From Plantago major (Eukaryota > Streptophyta > Magnoliopsida > Lamiales > Plantaginaceae): a stretch of 64,000 nt of DNA. Where the stretch lies: NCBI GenBank assembly GCA_026545765.1, contig CM048841.1, positions 104,071,542 to 104,135,541 of the forward strand, in the 5' to 3' direction. The notes under the pieces are model-generated. The model saw only the letters and a program-made list of their open reading frames with translations, did not search any database and was not told the origin of the DNA. The position numbers and the translations under genes are program-made. Below are positions 36,653 through 48,624 of this stretch, in pieces. Within the stretch, counting starts at the first letter, position 1, and each line of letters starts with the position of its first letter.

Positions 36653-37304
36653 CTACCAAACATCACCAAGTTCAACATGTTTTTGGTAGCCCTTCAAGTG
36701 TTCTTCAAATACATGAGTCAAAACCTTCTTAGAGTGCAAAGAAGCCTCCAGCAGCTTCAGAGCCTATTAAAACAACATTCAAAAACATTAGTACTTCATT
36801 AATATGCAAAAGAACAAATCACTAAACTAGTACTCCTCCGTTCCAAAAAACTGTATTCATTTGTATGTCATTGATACACGTAGGAGTGTACGTTCGGATT
36901 AATCCGATCCAATCCGATCCGAAGTTTCGGACCACTAAAGGCTCAATCTGAAATCCGATCCGAACAATTGGATTGGATTTCGGATTAATCCGAAAAAGTT
37001 CGGATTGGATCGGATTTAATCCGAATAATTCGAACTTTAATTAAAAAAAAAAAACTGAAATAGCATTTCGTAGCCAAATTAAATACTAGTTCAGTAGTTC
37101 CACATTCAAAATAAACAAAATAAAGTTCACAAGTTTACTTCAAGTCCAAAACAACAAATACGAAAAGTTTGGAGTTCATGTTCTAGAATAACGACTAGTC
37201 GATTACATTCTTTGAAGTAAAAATAGAAAGTGTATATTTCCAACAGCCAAAATCCAACTTCCCAGCATCCCAAGTATTTTGTATTTTGTTTGGCTGAATA
37301 AGGG

Positions 37305-37384
<80 letters not shown>

Positions 37385-38199
37385 CGGATTAATACGAAAA
37401 TCCGGCGGATCGGATCGGATTAATTCGAAAATCTTCGGATCTAAAATATAATAATCCGTAATCCGATCCGAATACATCGGATTGGATCGAATCGGATCGA
37501 ATTTTCGAATCTCGGATTTTATGATCACCCCTAGATACACGAAAGAACGAATCAGCAAATTAATAATGTAGATACCTCTTTCTTGCCTATATGAACCTCC
37601 TTCTCCCTTAAAACACTAATATCCTTCAGATTAAACTTATTCATCAACGCAAGGCTCGAAATCGTAGACATTGGGTTGAGTTGCTTGACAACCAAATCAT
37701 CCATCACCATATATGTTACCATGCCCTTCACCGATCCACCTTCAGACAGTTTTTCAGCATCAATAGGAGCAACATATTTCAGCCCAGTGGCCATATTTTG
37801 CCAACAGCCAGGGCAGGGTTCACGCGGATCATTGGAGTAACCCCGGTAAGAGCAACTATTGCACTTGTAGAACAGGTATTTTTCATTTGGATCATCCAGA
37901 ATCATAAGAGGAACGGGACCAGATCGAAGGACAGATGGCAATCCAATGATCTCCAAGAAACTACCTTCGCTCTGCCCTGACTGTATGTAGGTAGTAACAT
38001 TCACAGTATCAATACTCTTGTACAAGTTCGCGATGCATCCAGGCATTCCTTGTTCTTGCAGAAGATTAATCACCGTGGCAATTGGCAGCGACAGGAGGTG
38101 GAAAAGGAAATCGACAAAATCTTTGCTTGCCTCGGCGAATAAGACACTGTTGTTCTGTGAGTTAATCAGAAGCTTCAAACTCAATTTGGTTGCCGCCAT
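36653..38199 (-). CDS. DUF674 protein, array copy 5 (intact)
   Basis: Exon 1 (37576-38199, 208 codons) starts MAATKLSLKLLINSQNNSVL; exon 2 (36653-36763) starts ALKLLEASLHSKKVLTHVFE and ends in GYQKHVELGDVW. The total is about 244 residues. GT-AG, phase-0 intron at the family position, but 812 bases long because it contains a hAT-like element with a long (AT)n tract. Cys pairs: YKCNSC and PCPGC. The TYMVMDDL block is followed by VVKQLNPMSTISS, two residues longer than in the sister copies. No internal stop. It is the first gene right of the two copia insertions. Confidence 0.9.
36881..37533. mobile_element. Non-autonomous hAT-like element in the DUF674 copy 5 intron
   Basis: An 8-base target duplication GATACACG flanks it (36873-36880 and 37534-37541). 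Ends are TAGGAGTGTAC on the left and, on the minus strand, TAGGGGTGATC on the right. An 8-base duplication plus TAGGGGTG-type termini fit the hAT superfamily. The 653-base interior is made of GGATTAATCCGA-like palindromic blocks on both sides of a long (AT)n tract and encodes nothing. Confidence 0.85.
37307..37381. repeat. (AT)n microsatellite, about 37 units
   Basis: Uninterrupted AT repeat at the centre of the hAT-like element. A reading frame crossing it (IYIYIY...) is an artefact of the repeat. Confidence 0.97.
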
Positions 38200-38267
38200 T
38201 GCTTTGTGTATTGCTTTGTTTGTATGATATCTTGAGGTGATGGAACTAAGTTTTAACCATGCAGATA

Positions 38268-38278
38268 TCTATATATAC
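38268..38278 (-). promoter_or_regulatory. TATA box of DUF674 copy 5
   Basis: The minus strand reads GTATATATAGA about 70 bases upstream of the ATG. The same core, GTATATATAGA or GTATATATAG, stands upstream of the copies starting at 43454, 47841 and 51782. Confidence 0.6.
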
Positions 38279-39342
38279 CAAGAACATGAATGAGATTTTT
38301 GGATTTCCAGATCTGACTCTGCAGATACATGGACTTGAATAAATGAACAAATGACTCTGCAGATACATGCTTAAAAGATACATTTGTATTTCTATCTTTA
38401 CTTTGTTTGATTATTCAAAGAACATTTTAGATTCACAGATTAAGTTCACGAAATTAACTATGTGTTGAGGTTTGTTGTTTAGGTTCCTCAATAATTAATA
38501 GAAACATTATCTGGAGTCTCATATTGTATTTGGTTCAATGCTCATGTATGTCATAATAGTCATTTCAATTTTGTGATCCCGTCAAACAACATATAAAGTG
38601 TCTAGCATAACAACATGATAAACTGGAAGCTCCCCCAACCAGGCTACCATAATACCGTAGACGAGCGGGAAAGAAAAAATCTTATACAGTTAAGAAAAAC
38701 CACACAAACAACAGAATGAGACTGAAAGACTACCACCTGTTGCTGGAAAAAAGAAAGAACTAGGCCTGTAATTTATGACTCTGCGCCTGTTCATTTACAT
38801 TTTGCAAACTGAGTTTCATTAAATTTGATTTTACTGGGTTGGTTCTGGGGCCTCAAAGAAACAGAGGGACTGCACGAACAGCCTGCTCATGCACGTGCTT
38901 AGCCGGACATAAATTAAACAATACGTGTGTGAGTGTGTGTGCGCTTCTTTATTTTTTGCCGTAGCTTCCTGTCATGATATTTGATTCAATGCTCATTTTG
39001 CGTAACAGGTGTATTTCAAAATATGGGAGTTTCTCTTAACAGAAAATATGGGAGTTTCCCCAACTATGTACATCTGGAAGAGAGGGAGCAAGAAAACAAC
39101 GTTTATATTTCCGTTAGCAACAAAGTAGCTCAAAATCAGTAGACAGCCGGAAGCCAAAGGAGTTTTGACAGAAAATCAGTAGACACCAAAACGGATACTA
39201 TAGAATGCCAATTGCATAAAACTTAGTAATTAGGCCATCAGTAATTAACTATGAGAAATTCCAGTACTTTACTCGTCAGCCTCCAAACTGAAATGCTAGC
39301 AAGACCAAACATCATCACAAACTCGAACATGTTCAACTACTT
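38279..39342. other. Intergenic, no gene seen
   Basis: Spacer between DUF674 copies 5 and 6. It contains a short direct repeat (TGACTCTGCAGATACATG at about 38310 and 38350) and a GT-rich run near 38925-38942. No coding domain was recognised. Confidence 0.6.
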
Positions 39343-40300
39343 TTAGCTACTGCAACTGGTTCTATGGCCTTGCAATGGTTGGTTGTTGATGAAGACTTCA
39401 GTCAGAACCTTCTTAGAGTGAAAAGATGCATTCAGCAGCATCAAAGCCTGGTGACAATACATTTAATACAAGTTAAAATTACTCAAATAGAAGTAAAACA
39501 CAAAGCATTACATTTCCGATATTAGCTGAAAAACCAAACAAGGTATTAAATTCGCAGTTACACACCTCTTTCAAGCCTAGAAAAACCTCTTTCTCCTGCA
39601 AAAGACTAGCATCCTTGATGTTGAACTCTTTGAGCATTGTGAGAGTTAAAATGGCAGAGATTGGCTTAACAACCAAATCATCCATCACCATGTATGTTGT
39701 CACTCCGTTCACCCATCCAAGTTCACCAGGCCCACTACCAACAAGACCAGATGGAACAAATTGCATACAGGACATCATATGACGACTGCACTTGGGGCAA
39801 ATTGCACGCTTGTCTACTGCATAACCAGAATTCGTGCACTCAGGGCACTTGACAAAAAGAGGCTCAGTTGATCCATCCTCTTCTACTTCATCATCATAAT
39901 GACTTTCTTTCTCATCATCATAATCGTCGTCATCATCATCATTTTCATTTCCATCATCAACTCCGTCCTCCTCCACACAATTATAATCCTCATCAGGTTC
40001 ATCATCACCATCGTAGTCAAAAAGCAGCAGGTGATTGATTGGTGTGGATGCTCGTGTAGGTTGTAAAAGAGCTTTCTTATTCTGTCCGGGGTGGACATGA
40101 TTGTCATCAAGGTTTTCGATACTCTGGAGAACGTTACCCAAGGAACCGCCCATTCCAAGATCTCGCACCATCCGAACAGCAGTTGCCATTGGTAAAGCCA
40201 TTATGCCGAATATGATATCCACTGATTTTTTGCCAGCCTCGGCGAATATTACCTCGTTTGTTTCCGGATTTATTAATAACTTCAATGTAGCCATATTCAT
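39343..40300 (-). CDS. DUF674 protein, array copy 6, with acidic insert
   Basis: Exon 1 (39566-40300, 245 codons) starts MNMATLKLLINPETNEVIF; exon 2 (39343-39447) starts ALMLLNASFHSKKVLTEVFI and ends QGHRTSCSS. The total is about 279 residues. Unlike its sisters it has about 50 Asp/Glu-rich residues inserted before the Cys4 segment (beginning DYDGDDEPDEDYN, with a run of six Asp). Cys pairs VKCPEC and ICPKC are kept, as is TYMVMDDLVVKPISAILTLT. GT-AG phase-0 intron at the family position. The insert is encoded by GAT/GAA-rich triplet repeats, which suggests slippage growth. The N-terminal segment (SVDIIFGIMALPMATAV) is more diverged than in the left-hand copies. It is the last minus-strand copy. 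Confidence 0.88.
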
Positions 40301-43300
40301 GGTATTCTCTATATATGCATTCAGGAAAGAAAAAAAAGGAGTTTTAATTCCCAGATACTATTAGTAAGAAACAATAACAACAGACCACCCGCCCTTAAAT
40401 CGACATCAACATTTGTTATATTGTATTTATACAAGCAATCTTTCCTATGTTATATAAACACCACTGATCTCTATATAACAAATTAACACATGTTGATTTC
40501 GATTTAACACCAACGGGATGTATTCTTAATACACAATTAATATTAAGGCCACCATCTATACACCAATCTATCAAGGTGTTGAGTGTTTGGCAGATGTAAT
40601 TAACTTGAAAATACTTGGAAATGAAGCTATGGAGAAGAGAAATGAACTTACAGCAATGAATATGAGAGAGAATTACTGAAGACGAAGCTAATGGAAAGAA
40701 ATGAACTTGCACCAACCAATCAAAGAGCGAATTGAAATTTCACCATGGATTAAGATATGAAGCGAAATTCAAAAGTTTAAATCTGGTTTGAGGGAAAATG
40801 GGGGAAAAGAAAAAAAAATAGAGGAAGATATTGTTTTTCATCATTTGGTAGTTCTCATCAAATCCTGAAAAATTCATCAAAATTTATACAAAATAATCTA
40901 TCTACACAAAATAAGGAAAATTGTCTTTTCCGCCAATTTACCTCAAACAAAATGAAGTCTAAATGAAAAAATGGGTAAATTTCATTTGTGGTCTCACGAT
41001 TTTCATAATAGGTTGTTTGGCACAGGAGGAGTGTAAAAACTCCGGACAGATCGTTGAACCAGTCAGCCTAAAAATGGCTGGTTCAACCGATCAAACCAAT
41101 GATTTACTCGATACAAGTCGCAACACATACTTCCTCCCACTTTTATACTATAATAAGATATTTCAATTTGTATATATTTAATATAATAATTTTAGAATAG
41201 TCTATATATTCCTTTTTTCAATATTCTCTATAAAGATTTAAAGAGTCTTATATGGGTACACTTATTTGTAAGAGACATCAGCTTTTTAGTTTTTAATTTT
41301 TATCAAAACAGAAAAAATAAAAGTTGTCTTAAATAGTTTGAAAAGGTTGAACATTTTATCTTAAAATTAGAAGGGAGTAACAATTTATAAATAATATGTC
41401 ACATATTAAACAATTATAAAATTAGCACATCATCGGAAAATGTATATAATTAAACCACTAATAAATAAGTTGTCTAAAACTTAGATTTAGAAGTTAATTA
41501 AAAAAGGACTTGTATATTAATTTTTTACGATTCAAATACAGTAATTCATACAAATGTAAATGTAACTAGTCCATGAAGAATGAATGTTCACATAAAGTCT
41601 AGCATCACTCTTTTATTTCACTGATAAGGGAAATTTATGGCCTTGAAAAAAATTGTAAATATGTTAAAAGAAAGATTTTATTAAATATTTACTCCGCCCC
41701 GAGAATAACTTTCCGTTTACTTTTTTGAGGGATAATATAAGGTATATATTAATTTTAGACAAAATAGTACTAGTAGGTCCCTCAAATTAATTTTTGAAGT
41801 TGTAAGTTTGATAAAATAATGTTAGTGGGATTACTTTTTGAGTATATTTATTATTTAGTGCTAAAGTTGAATTAATGATTGACAAAATAGAAATTAGAAG
41901 TTTTGTTTGGTACACCCAAAATGACAAAATGAAAAACTATTTTCAAAACGGAGAAAATACTACTTAGATCAAAATAACACACTCAACTAATGCTGAGTAA
42001 GTTGTCTACAGGTGGAATTTGTACCATAATCTTATACATTTTGGTGTGAAACATTTTATTAATAATATATACATTTTAATTAGTAACATGAATGTTTTTA
42101 TAGACAATATATGTATGTTTTTCAATAAACTATATACGGAATGTTTGGACCTTAATAAACAACCTCGTATTTAGACTTACCATTAAGTTGAGGTAATAAT
42201 TTTTTTCTAAATGAGTCACTACACTAAAATTTTACAAACACAAATTTTCACAACTTAATAACAATTTAGTTATTATTATTTTTCATTTACACCTAAATTA
42301 AAATATATTCAATTAAATTTCCAAAAAACACAAGAGTCAAGACGGGACTGTATCTATCTCATTATACCGTATTATATATTTGCTATTTTCAAGGAGAAAA
42401 CCACAAGCGTGCAAGCTAGAGACTGTCGACGGAAAGCCTATACACTGAAAAGGGGTGATGAGACTTTGAGTTGACAACTCAAGTTTCTTTATTTTTCTTT
42501 TAGTATAAAATTGAATGCATTTGATTCCAAACAAGAAGAAGAGTACACAAGAAGCTTCAGTATAAGTTTAGGTCACATTAATCCTAAATTCGATAGCCTT
42601 GATAAAAATTAATAATAAGATATTCAGAAAGTTTATAACTTAATAATCAATCTTATGTCATATTGAGAGTGCAATAATTTTAAATTTTCGATCCCAAATA
42701 TTTGGACAATGTATTCTATTAACATTCAGGTTAAATTGAGTTACACTTTGTTTGGTGGGATACGCTGTTAAACGACATTGGTATTCTTATGGCACTCCGA
42801 ATTTAGAAACGTGGTACTAATAACACCAGTCATAATAATTCCGGTCTTAATAGTTTGCTTTGTTGTGATAATCGCAACATGCCATATATAACTTACAAAA
42901 ACTAAGTTGCCCCACTTTCAGTATTTGATTTCTCAATACGCTCCCTAAAAAAATCGTTTCCACAAATTAATCTACAGAATATGTTTAGACAACTTTTCTT
43001 TGAGAGTATTTGATCTCTCAACTTTTTTTTTGCTATCCGTATAACGTTTTTCTTATTCTTTAGCCGATGTAGTATTTTTTTATAAACCTGGACAAATTTG
43101 AACCATAGGTTCTCTATACAATTCATGTTTTCTGCTACAAGTTCTGTAACGCATTATCCCACCTCTGAGTCTCAGTTGCCGTATTCTAATTTAACCCTCT
43201 GTCTTCACCATTGCTAGTCGGAGTGCGACTTACTGGACAGTGGATACAAAGATCGATATACCTGATGTACATTGATTGCTCTAATGTTTCAATATCTCTT

Positions 43301-43402
43301 TGGAAACAATCAGATGGTTATACATTTGAAAAGTTGTTACTAACAGTATTAAATCTTCCACTTTCCCAATGGCAACATAAATAAGCCCAACCAATTATGT
43401 TT
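40301..43402. other. Spacer at the orientation switch of the array
   Basis: About 3.1 kb without a recognisable gene, separating the minus-strand copies from the plus-strand copies; the first genes on each side are divergent. It is AT-rich, with a Stowaway-like element (41690-41962). Short frames at 40416-40715 and 40963-41181 show no domain. Confidence 0.6.
41690..41962. repeat. Possible Stowaway-like MITE
   Basis: The left end TACTCCGCCCCGAG and the right end, read on the minus strand as TAGTATTTTCTCCGTTTTG, share a TA border and CTCCG. The interior is AT-rich, including GGTACACCCAAAATGACAAA as found in such elements. The termini are poorly matched, so this is tentative. Confidence 0.4.
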
Positions 43403-43413
43403 GTATATATAGA
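43403..43413 (+). promoter_or_regulatory. TATA box of DUF674 copy 7
   Basis: GTATATATAGA about 50 bases upstream of the ATG at 43454. The same core precedes several sister genes, which suggests the promoter was duplicated with the coding region. Confidence 0.65.
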
Positions 43414-43453
43414 CATCAGTTCAAAGTCTCACTAGCAAAACAATTAAAACAAG

Positions 43454-44226
43454 ATGGCAGAGTCGAAAGTGAGTTTGAAGCTATTGATCAACACGCGAAC
43501 ATATACAGTTGTATTTGCTGAAGCCGGGAAAGACTGTGTGGATTTCCTGTTCCACATTCTGACGCTGCCAATAGCCACCGTAATCAGGCTGCTCAAACAA
43601 GAAGGCATGGCAGGTCCCTTGAGAAACCTGTACGAGAGCGTTGAAAATCTGAACGTGACATACATCCAACCTGACCAAAACAAGGATGTGCTACTGAAAC
43701 CTGTTGGACCAACATCAGGTTCTGCTCCAATGTTTCTTCTTGAAGGTCCAGGCGAGCGAACTGGAAAGGTGGCATACAAATGCTCTCACTGTTCCAATTA
43801 CAGTGAAGGCCAGAATGCACATTGCTACAGGTGCAACACCAAAATGACGTACAAACTGAAATATGTGAATCCAGTTGTCACCGGGACAGAAGCATCTGAT
43901 GAAGGTGGTTTTGTGAAAGCAGCGGTGACGTACATGGTTATGGATGATTTGGTTGTCAAGCCAATGTCCACCATTTCAAGCCTCAATTTGATGAGCAAGT
44001 TCAGTGTGCAGGATATTAATGCTTTGAAGGAAATGGAAGTTCACATAGGAATGAATGAGGTATGCTTTACAAAACAGAATTTGATTAGTTTCTATATGTG
44101 TCAGTGTTTTTTAAGTTCAGTTCTGAAGCGACCCTCTCTTCTTTTCGATTGCAGGCTCTGAAGATCTTGAAGGCTTCTTTCAACTCTAAGCAGGTCCTTA
44201 CTGAAGTCTTCCTCAACAGAAACTAG
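43454..44226 (+). CDS. DUF674 protein, array copy 7 (intact)
   Basis: Exon 1 (43454-44059, 202 codons) starts MAESKVSLKLLINTRTYTVV; exon 2 (44155-44226) encodes ALKILKASFNSKQVLTEVFL and three more residues (NRN). The total is 225 residues. The intron is 95 bases, GT-AG, phase 0. Cys pairs: YKCSHC and HCYRC, a clean example of the family's Cys4 segment. GGFVKAAVTYMVMDDLVVKP is present. This is the first plus-strand copy and a good reference for the right-hand subgroup, which has short C-terminal tails. Function is unknown; no signal peptide or membrane segment was seen. Confidence 0.92.
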
Positions 44227-45281
44227 CTACTAAAAGAATTTTGGTTTTATCGGAAGTCAGATCATGTTTACTTGTCGCTTAACCATGAACCTTGTTACCC
44301 GTTATTGCTATCTTAATCAAATTGTTATCTTTCTGCTAGCCTTTTTATTACACTTGTCTAATTTATGTTAAGGTATCCAACCTTTAATATGCTAATCCTG
44401 TTCAAATTTTTATCGAACATAGATGGACTAAATGTACGGGGAAAAACGCATGTTGAACTGGATCATCTAATAAACGATTCAGGGCTTTGGAGGAATATGA
44501 GGTTTATATGTGATCTTATGAAATCTTCAGTGTCTTTTTTAGAGTCTTGAACAACAAATTAGAGCAAACTATGCTAGTAACCTCCTCAAGTATCCCTGAA
44601 ACTAATGATGATGACTGAGAGAAAAATCATCACACCTGGACAAAATTATTTCACTATTTTGATTAGAGAACAATAAAAGGACTGCAGTCTGAATGAAGAA
44701 AAGTTAAAGCCCCCTTTACAAATTTGTTATTATTGAAACGACACAGTTCCTCCTTTCCCTCTTTCTAATTAGAGCTGTACCCTTTGCCTTACAACTTGTA
44801 CCTAGGGTTTAAAACTTCAAAATTGTAACCTTTGCATTGCTTCTTTTCTCTTGTAGTAACTAGCCAAGGATTTGTTGATCTACAAGAAATCTACGGGCAA
44901 CTATTAGCTTGTTCTGAGAATTTTGTTAGAACAATTTTTCATTCTTTCATTTGCTCTGTTACATATACAAATCAAAGTTATGTTCTTTAATGTTTCTTCA
45001 CAGAAATGGTCAAACGGTGACCTAAATCGGCAATGGGGTTTTACATAGATCTTGTCAATAACAATAACTGATGCGTTTATAAGATTTATGGGTTAACGAA
45101 ATGGATTTAATTGAAGTAAGCCGTTAGTTACACATTAATCATGTTTCGATTCGATAACAACATAATGAGCCCAATTTCGCTTATCAAAGTTGAAATCTTT
45201 GGAGATTAAGACTTATATAGTATAGTATATATTGCAGTCATGCTGATTGTTATTTTCAGTTTAAACAACAAAGAAAAAGAA
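44227..45281. other. Intergenic spacer, no gene seen
   Basis: 3' flank of copy 7 and 5' flank of copy 8. AT-rich, with only short chance frames. A TATATAGTATAGTATATA run at about 45215-45232 may serve as the TATA region of copy 8. Confidence 0.5.
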
Positions 45282-46277
45282 ATGGCAGAGTCCAAATTGA
45301 GTTTGAAACTATTGATCAATACTCAGACAAACAGAGTTCTGTTCGCGGAAGCTGGCAAAGATTGTGTCGACTTCTTGTTCCACATTCTATCTCTACCTGT
45401 AGCCACTGTGATAAGTCTGCTCAAAGAACAAGGAATGGTTGGTTGCTTGGAAAATTTGTACAAGAGTGTCGAGGGCCTCGATGAGATGTATATACTATCT
45501 GATCAGAAGAAGGATGTACTATTGATGCCTGTTGGATCTCCAGCAGCTTCTTCGGTCTCATCGTTTCTTCTTGAAAGTTCGAGTCCACCAGCTGCAAAGG
45601 TGGGCTATACATGCAGCGTCCATCTCACAACAACCGGTTTAGTAAAAGTAGTCAGTTTAACAATAACTGGACATTTTCTCCAGCCATGGGTGAGAAAGAA
45701 ATATGAATTTTGCTTATATTGCTATATTCCGATTATTTCTTGGATAGCCAAGGCTAAAGATAAATTTTTTTAACATACTTTGCATTATCTCTAAGCAGCC
45801 CCAAATGATTTTTTTGCTATGTCTGCCAGGGGCTATGAGATGCAATGGCCAGTTACATTTTTCTGATGATCAGAATGCAATTTGCCCCACTTGCAAACAA
45901 CAAATGACGAGTTTGATGACATATGTGGCTCCTCCAGATATGGATGGGAAATCATCGAATGAAGGTGGATTCGTGAAAGGTGTGGTGACTTACATGGTGA
46001 TGGAGGATTTGGTTGTCAAGCCTATGTCGACCATTTCAAGCCTAACTTTGATCGACAAGTTTAAGGTCAATGATGTTGCTGCATTGCAGGAAAAGGAAGC
46101 TTATATGGGCATGACTGAGGTAACACTTGTACCGGTTTCAGTGTTTAACATTTAGTTTCTCTACATTTTGTTGATCAGTTAAATCTATCTATATGATAAA
46201 TGTAGGCTGTGAAGCTTCTGAAGGCTTCTTTGCACTCCAAGAATGTACTTACTGAAGTCTTCCTCACCAACAAATAA
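45282..46277 (+). pseudogene. DUF674 copy 8, interrupted inside the Cys4 segment
   Basis: The 5' part is intact (MAESKLSLKLLINTQTNRVL to AAKVGYTCS, 45282-45617), as is the 3' part (RCNGQLHFSDDQNAICPTC and on through TYMVMEDLVVKPMSTISSLT to 46119). Exon 2 (46206-46277) is normal (AVKLLKASLHSKNVLTEVFL). Between the halves lie about 220 extra bases (45618-45837) that shift the frame by one and contain stops. No single GT-AG pair gives both the right phase and a complete Cys4 segment; GTGAGA at about 45691 spliced to an acceptor at about 45851 would be in phase but drops the second cysteine. It is a pseudogene unless that intron is used. The ATG chosen matches its sisters. Confidence 0.8.
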
Positions 46278-47797
46278 ACAAATCGAAGCCTCGTGAAGAC
46301 CTGATTATGTTCTGATGATTTTTTGAGAATTACATGAAGTGGTGTGTCCAACGCTGGAGTTCTTAACAGTGATCTGTGTATTGCTATGTATCCTATCTTT
46401 CTCAAACTTCGCCATCGTACTTCTTTTAAGTGAATTGGAAATTTTATCAATATATATGATTGGATTTGCCAGATACAATTAACTTTATCGTAAGTCGATC
46501 CCCTTATATTCTGAAACAAGTTGCATGTCTGTATAACCTAACTACCTAAGCATGTTCAAATATACACAGTTACAACAGTTGATGCACATATCAATAATCT
46601 ATAAGAGCTTTACATGTAATGATGTAAACACATTGGCATCAGTTTGGATTGAGATAAGATCATAAAAACATGGACATCGAAAAAAATTGTATATTGCTGG
46701 CGTGTCATTGGTAGATGGTTCTTTTAAGTTACATATGGTGTCCATATTATGTATGAACTTGATTGTAGCAGAAACAGAAAAGAAAAAACTAAAAGGATGA
46801 ATCTATGTGGTCAGTTTAAGCAAACCTGTTATCCAACTAAACTCATAATTCCAAGAGGCGGCAGCACTACGATTTAGGTTAATTGGTAACCTATATCTGG
46901 TCATGTAGTTCATTATGTGAACAAGGACATGAAAGTTAAGTCGCCGTGCTACGTAATTCAGATTTTAATATCATTAGTCCTAAAGATGGCTACCATGTAG
47001 AAACCATGCATGTTCCTAATGGATATAAGATATACACAGCTGATGCAGTAAATCGTGCAGAGTCTGGGATATATGAAGTGATCTTAATGGATAGTTGATA
47101 AAGCTGAGACAATTTTTGTTTTAGGCCCAAGTCTTGGATTCTTGTTATTATTGGTTATTGCCATCTTTATGAAACTATGTCTTGAATCTGATATTTTAGT
47201 CGTAACATTTTTATGAAGCTAAGTCTTTATAATGTCAGCTGCTTCTGTTAATCGTTGGATTATGTATCAAGAAGCCTCTATGCACTGTGCATGAGTTTAG
47301 ATTGAGATAAGACTTGCTCAACTCTAATGTTTTTTGTTGTCCAGATAAATTCATAATCCCAAGATTCAGCTCCACGATTTAGGTTGGTAACATATGTTTT
47401 GCCGTGCAGTTGATCAGTACATGTAGCAGTCCATATAAACAATTTCACTACAGAGGTTAATTTGTCGCGTTACATGATGCATATTTTAACAACATTAGTC
47501 TAAAGATAGCACCGCCTGCTGTAGGTAAGCATGTCGAAACCATATTTTTAAAGGATGTTGATAAACAACTGTGATCATACTGTAGATGGCACAAAGTTTG
47601 GATATGTAAAGTGAACTTAATGGACAGTGAGAAGTTCTATCGGTTTGGAAAGTAAACAGACACAAATCAATAACTCTCAATAATGGTAAAAGTAGTAGTT
47701 AATGTTCTCTCTCTTGCTGATAATGGCAGCATAAGTGATAATAACTGCATATCAACCTTTCAACTCCCAGGGGATATGTAAAAAATGAAATCCTAGT
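46278..47797. other. Intergenic spacer with a diverged internal duplication
   Basis: No gene recognised. About 46840-47110 and about 47340-47640 are alignable with many differences (shared blocks: ACGATTTAGGTT, ATTAGTC-TAAAGAT, CTTAATGGA), a diverged duplication of upstream DNA about 500 bases apart. Confidence 0.55.
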
Positions 47798-47808
47798 GTA
47801 TATATAGA
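47798..47808 (+). promoter_or_regulatory. TATA box of DUF674 copy 9
   Basis: GTATATATAGACACATTCGG about 40 bases upstream of the ATG at 47841; same core as the neighbouring copies. Confidence 0.6.
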
Positions 47809-47840
47809 CACATTCGGATCAATGTTAACCATAAGAAACC

Positions 47841-48624
47841 ATGGCAGCAACAAAGGTTAGCATGAAACTACTGATAAACACTCAAATCAACAAGGTCCTG
47901 TTTGCTGAGGCTGGCAAAGAATGCGTTGATTTTTTGTTCCATATCCTCTCTTTGCCTATTGCCACAGTAATTAGGCTACTTAAGGAGCAAGGGATGGTTG
48001 GTTGTTTGGCAAATCTGTACGGGAGTATCGAGAGCCTGAGCAAACATACATCCAACCTGATAAGAATAAGGACTCTCTGTTGAAACCCTCTGCCCCATCT
48101 GTTCCCCTGTTTCTTCTTGAAGGTGGGAGCCAACCAACAAAGAAGGCAATGTATCAGTGCAGTAGTGGGCGTGGCTACAGTGCCCATTACTATTATTCTG
48201 ATTACCCGAATGCAACTTGTAGCGCCTGTCACGGCCTAATGTCCAATTTAATGACATATGTGGCTCCTCCTCCAGGTGTTGTGACAACACAATCAAGTGA
48301 AGATGGATTTGTGAAGGGTGTGGTTACATACATGATCATGGATGATTTGGTAGTGAAACCAATGTCAACTATTTCGAGCCTAACATTGCTCAACGAGTTT
48401 AAGGTGAAGGATATTGGTACCTTGAAGGAGAAGGAGGTTAAGATAACAATGAAAGAGGTACATTAAATTATTTGACACTTTTTGTTTATTGTAAGATTTG
48501 CATATTTATCAGTATTTAAACAATGACAATTTTATGCATGTTACCTATTCAGGCTGTGATGCTACTGAAGAGTTCTCTGCACTCCAAGAAGGTTCTCACT
48601 GAAGTTTTTCTCAGCAGCATTTAA
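47841..48624 (+). pseudogene. DUF674 copy 9, single-base frameshift
   Basis: It starts MAATKVSMKLLINTQINKVL and is normal to SIESL, where one base is missing (about 48036-48041). The frame then runs to a stop at 48081-48083, while the family sequence continues in the next frame (TYIQPDKNKDSLLKPSAP, then VVTYMIMDDLVVKPMSTISS to 48457). Exon 2 (48553-48624) is intact (AVMLLKSSLHSKKVLTEVFL). Intron 95 bases, GT-AG. The first CxxC pair has lost its second cysteine (YQCSSG) while CSAC remains. The rest is well preserved, so inactivation would be recent. A sequencing error cannot be excluded. Confidence 0.85.

Noticed and set aside
37127..37558. 143-codon minus-strand frame with an Ile-Tyr repeat
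   Set aside because: It runs across the (AT)n microsatellite inside the hAT-like element; the repeat itself keeps the frame open.
43444..43820. Minus-strand frames opposite DUF674 copy 7, and similar ones opposite other copies
   Set aside because: They mirror the conserved coding strand and have no start context or domain of their own.
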